From NCBI GenBank assembly GCA_937888775.1, contig CALAQT010000368.1, positions 1 through 8,253 of the forward strand: a stretch of DNA of 8,253 nt, written 5' to 3'. The notes under the pieces were generated by a model. It was not told the origin of the DNA. It saw only the letters and a list, made by a program, of their open reading frames with translations, and searched no databases. The position numbers and the translations under genes are program-made. This document shows, in pieces, positions 5,958 to 8,253 of this stretch. Position 1 is the first letter of the stretch; each line of letters begins with the position of its first letter. Source of the DNA: an uncultured Actinomycetes bacterium (GTDB lineage Bacteria; Actinomycetota; Thermoleophilia; Solirubrobacterales; Solirubrobacteraceae).

Positions 5958-5964
5958 GGAGGGA
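5958..5964 (+). promoter_or_regulatory. Ribosome binding site GGAGGGA
   Basis: This is a strong anti-SD match in a window where most starts lack one. It is 4 nt (from GGAGG) before the TTG at 5967 and supports that unusual start over the internal GTG at 6024, although the spacing is a little short. Confidence 0.55.
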
Positions 5965-5966
5965 CT

Positions 5967-6973
5967 TTGCGCAATCCTCGGAGCCCAGCGCCTTGGGCGC
6001 GATTGACTTCACCCCGCCGGCGCGTGAGCGCGCTGCTCTTCCTCTGCCGTGCGCTCGAGGGGCAGGATCGGTCGTTGGGCCAACGGCGCGCAGTCAGCTG
6101 GGCGCGACCGATCGACTGGAACGACGGGCTCGCCGTGGCCCTCGAGCTGTGGGTCATGCCTTCGCTGGGGTGCGCAGTGCCACGCATCGAGGGCACCCTT
6201 CCCGCGCACGCGGCCGAACTGTCGCGCCAGTACTACAGGGTGAACACCGTCCGTAACCTCCGCTTTCGCCACGAGCTGACCGAAGCAGTGCAAGCGCTCA
6301 ATGCGGCCGGGGTCGTCCCGCTGCTCTTCAAGGGTGCTCTCCAGCTGGTGGACGGCACGGCGGTAAGCCTGGGCAACCGCGGTATGGCCGACCTCGACCT
6401 GGCCGTCCCGACCGACGCGATAGCGGCCTGTGTCGAGGCGTTGCGCGGGATCGGCTACGAGCCCGATCCGGAAAACGTGTACCTGCACCCCCATGCCCCC
6501 ACCAAGTGCTGCACAACGTTCTGCACTCAGCGGTCCAGGACCTCAACCACGCCGTGGCCGGACTGCCCCTGCGGCAGCTGCTCACACTCGCGCGCCTCGC
6601 GCACGTGCACCGCTCAGCCGTCGACTGGACAGCGATCCGCGTGCGAATGGACGCCCACGACCTCTCCACCGTCTTACGAGACCATTTGTGGTTGACCCAC
6701 CAGCTGGCCGGGCTCGCGCTTCCCGACGGCCCGTGGGACGGCGTGGGTATGCGGCTCTACGAGGGGCGGGTACTGGCCAGCTTCGGCTTGGGTTGGCCTT
6801 CCCATCTTCAGCGGAACGTGCGGCAAGCGTTCGAGCGCCCCTACCTCGACGCGTTGTACGCACATGGCAACCACCCGTTGAAGCTAGCCAGCGCGCGGGC
6901 CCGTCACGCAATTCACGTCCTGCACCGCGACGGTCGCGGGGCGCTGCGCGCGGCCGTCGAGCGCAGGGCCTGA
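5967..6973 (+). pseudogene. Nucleotidyltransferase (NTP_transf_5 / PF14907-like), frameshifted and probably internally deleted
   Basis: The first part, from TTG at 5967, encodes about 180 good residues. These include a helical N-terminus, L-L-F-K-G-A (119-124) and G-N-R-G-M-A-D-L-D-L-A-V-P (136-148), the paired-Asp nucleotidyltransferase core of this family. Near 6490-6510 family-like sequence moves to another frame and continues as V-L-H-N-V-L-H-S-A-V-Q-D-L-N-H, then L-P-L-R-Q-L-L-T-L-A-R-L, to a TGA at 6971-6973; these are C-terminal features of the same family. The segment normally between them, with the H-H-H-type and V-E-L-H motifs, appears missing. A small deletion that shifted the frame is likely, so the gene is probably inactive unless this is a sequencing error. 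Such genes often accompany PqqD/HprK peptide loci, possibly adding a nucleotide group. Confidence 0.75.
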
Positions 6974-7126
6974 GGTAGGAGCCCTCCGCCCGGACCGAGG
7001 GCCCTTTGTGACCGTAGTTTCCGGTGTATCGTGCGGTGTCCTGTGGCCCGTGATGCGGTGCAAATAGGACTGTTTGTTTCGGGTGGGCCTGCTGGACGGC
7101 GTCGGACCCGTGGCGCCCGGAGTATT
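6974..7126. other. Intergenic region after nucleotidyltransferase
   Basis: No gene is visible here except a weak hairpin near the start (6981-7006). Fragments near 7080-7126 may belong to the degraded gene that follows. Confidence 0.4.
6981..7006 (+). terminator. Weak hairpin, possible terminator
   Basis: GCCCTC (6981-6986) can pair with GAGGGC (6997-7002) over a 10-nt loop. Three T residues follow, 8-30 nt after the nucleotidyltransferase stop. Position fits a terminator, but the stem and T-run are short. Confidence 0.3.
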
Positions 7127-7430
7127 CGTCTGGCGTATGCCGGATCAGCCTTCTACGGGATCAGCCCGCTCACGCGGACCGCGTGGCACTGACACACCAC
7201 CGCAAGCGTCACGACGGCGCGACCCTCGCGACCGGCTACGCGCACGGCGCCGACCTCGCGATCATCCGCCACAACGGCAAGCCCGTCGACGCCCGGCAAT
7301 GGTTGAACGCGCTCACCCTCACGCTCGCGCATGGAGCACACGCCGCAACGCAGCGCTGCTAAGCGCAGTCGCGGCTCTCGATGCCGTCCTCGCGCGGCTG
7401 CAGGACGACCGTTACGGTCGGCGCGCGTAG
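7127..7430 (+). pseudogene. Degraded unidentified gene with frameshifts
   Basis: Three protein-like stretches follow one another in different frames. They are L-A-Y-A-G-S-A-F-Y-G-I-S-P-L-T-R-T-A (7130-7183, second frame), then D-G-A-T-L-A-T-G-Y and A-D-L-A-I-I-R-H-N-G-K-P-V-D-A-R-Q-W-L-N-A-L (in the frame of GTG 7183, which stops at 7360-7362), and A-L-L-S-A-V-A-A-L-D-A-V-L-A-R-L-Q-D-D (near 7352-7408, third frame, stop 7428-7430). Together they look like one small gene broken by at least two frameshifts. I do not recognise the family and assign no function. The low-complexity Arg-rich reading of the uninterrupted frame from 7074 is not convincing as a protein. Confidence 0.35.
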
Positions 7431-8253
7431 CGCCACATTGCCGCTTGACACGAGATGCGCTCGTCTCCATTCGCGCACGGCTCGCTCCCGCTCACGGCGA
7501 GGACCGGGCGTCTGATCTGACGGGCGGTCCGCTTCTCCTATGAGCGCAGAGCAGCCACTCCGGGAGATGGCTGGTATTAGATTAGGGTGCAAGGCAGCAG
7601 CCCGGCCGACCGGCGATCGCACGAGTTGCGGAGGAACCCGCCGCTGCTGCTTTTCTGCGCCGGCGATCACGTGGCTGGCTCTCGCATTCGCGTGGATCCA
7701 CCGGCGCCGGCTCGGCGGTCAGCATGAGAGTCGCCGCCGCTGCTTTCGTCGAGCCGAACTCCTCGACGCCTCGGTCGCGTCGCGCCTGCTTTGCCACTCA
7801 GTGAATGCGATCGTCGGCTCGGCGGAGACGCAAACGTCTGAGTTGTCGCCATTCCGATCGCGAGGTGTGGGTGGTACTCGCAGCGAAAGCGATCGCGCCG
7901 TGAAGCCCGCGGTGGCTGCTCCCAGCGAGCACCAGCCATCTCGCGGCCGCGCGTCAGGTGGCCGGAATAGCGGCGTTGCGGGCACGCGTCAGGCGATGGC
8001 GCGAAGGGCGGGTCGTGGCTGCTCGGCACGAGATGCGGCCACGCGCCCGGCTCGACGAATCGTGGCTGGGGTTGTCCGCAAGCAGTCGCCGACGGCGCTG
8101 TCGCGGGCCTCAAGCTCGTGGCTCCTTCCGTGAGGGAGCGGAACTCTGCATCCCCCGATGTCGTGCTCCCGCTGCTCCCCAGGGGCGGCAATTAGCACTA
8201 GATGATTGATTCCGTGTGGGTGGGTTCAGTGGTCGTAGGCGATGAGGCTTCGG
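7431..8253. other. Region without a convincing gene
   Basis: This 0.8-kb stretch has open frames on both strands, but their translations are Arg/Ala/Ser-rich without recognisable motifs, as expected of GC-rich noncoding DNA. The least implausible is 7958-8209 on the plus strand (GTG start, 83 residues, opening A-L-R-A-R-V-R-R-W-R-E-G). I would not call it a gene. No tRNA, repeat array or insertion-sequence end is visible. It may be decayed coding sequence continuing from 7127-7430. Confidence 0.5.

Larger units (their letters stand above)
5811..5966. promoter_or_regulatory. Divergent intergenic region between kinase and nucleotidyltransferase genes
   Basis: This 156-nt stretch must hold the promoters of both divergent genes if each is transcribed alone. 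I cannot assign -35/-10 boxes with confidence. It holds a palindrome (5921-5928), a hairpin (5932-5952) and a strong Shine-Dalgarno sequence (5958-5964), each listed separately. Confidence 0.5.

Noticed and set aside
5870..5960. Possible tRNA suggested by G/C-rich stem-like sequence
   Set aside because: No TTCGA-type T-loop or complete cloverleaf can be drawn; only a single hairpin is supported.
7540..8209. Open frames in the right end of the window, including 7540-8133 and 7958-8209
   Set aside because: Compositions are Arg/Ala/Ser-rich on both strands, with no motif and no clear ribosome binding site.

Overview
The window is GC-rich, with high-GC codon use in every convincing gene. Gene content (PqqD-like domain, HprK-like kinase, NTP_transf_5-type nucleotidyltransferase, GT1 and GT2/GT92-type glycosyltransferases, a Tat-type signal) suggests an actinobacterium-like soil bacterium, perhaps a Thermoleophilia relative. 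That placement is a low-confidence inference; no rRNA or tRNA gene is visible.

Layout. Left block, plus strand (3-3240): a glycosyltransferase cut by the window edge, then two tandem GT1/MGT-type glycosyltransferases. The three genes lie 3-4 nt apart and look like one operon. Middle block, minus strand (5810 down to 3259): an HprK-like kinase, then an unusual composite gene joining a PqqD-like domain, an internal twin-arginine signal, a Gly/Asp/poly-Tyr tail and the first residues of a peptidase S74 (intramolecular chaperone) domain. The rest of the S74 domain follows in the same frame, behind two UGA codons. After it come a glycosyltransferase cut off just after its DxD motif and, fused at that breakpoint, a second copy of the twin-arginine/poly-Tyr segment. 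Right block, plus strand (5967 onward): a nucleotidyltransferase gene broken by a frameshift and probable internal deletion, then a decayed unidentified gene and about 0.8 kb without a convincing gene.

The most interesting object is the twin-arginine/poly-Tyr pair. In copy 1 (4452-4946) the aromatic tail runs straight into an S-D-D-R-L-K motif, whose Ser and Lys have the five-residue spacing of the S74 self-cleavage dyad. In copy 2 (3294-3476) the codon at the catalytic Ser is a TAG stop, so translation ends where self-cleavage would have cut, and the dyad Lys is Glu in the remnant beyond. From the Ala before the signal to the Ser after it, the two copies differ by 11 synonymous and no non-synonymous changes over 38 codons, counted by hand.

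Working model (inference): this is a RiPP-like or surface-peptide locus. A PqqD-like recognition domain would present a Tat-exported, Tyr-rich peptide that could be phosphorylated (HprK-like kinase) or glycosylated (the glycosyltransferases) and released by S74 autoproteolysis. The locus also shows rearrangement and decay, so part of it may be dead or mis-assembled.
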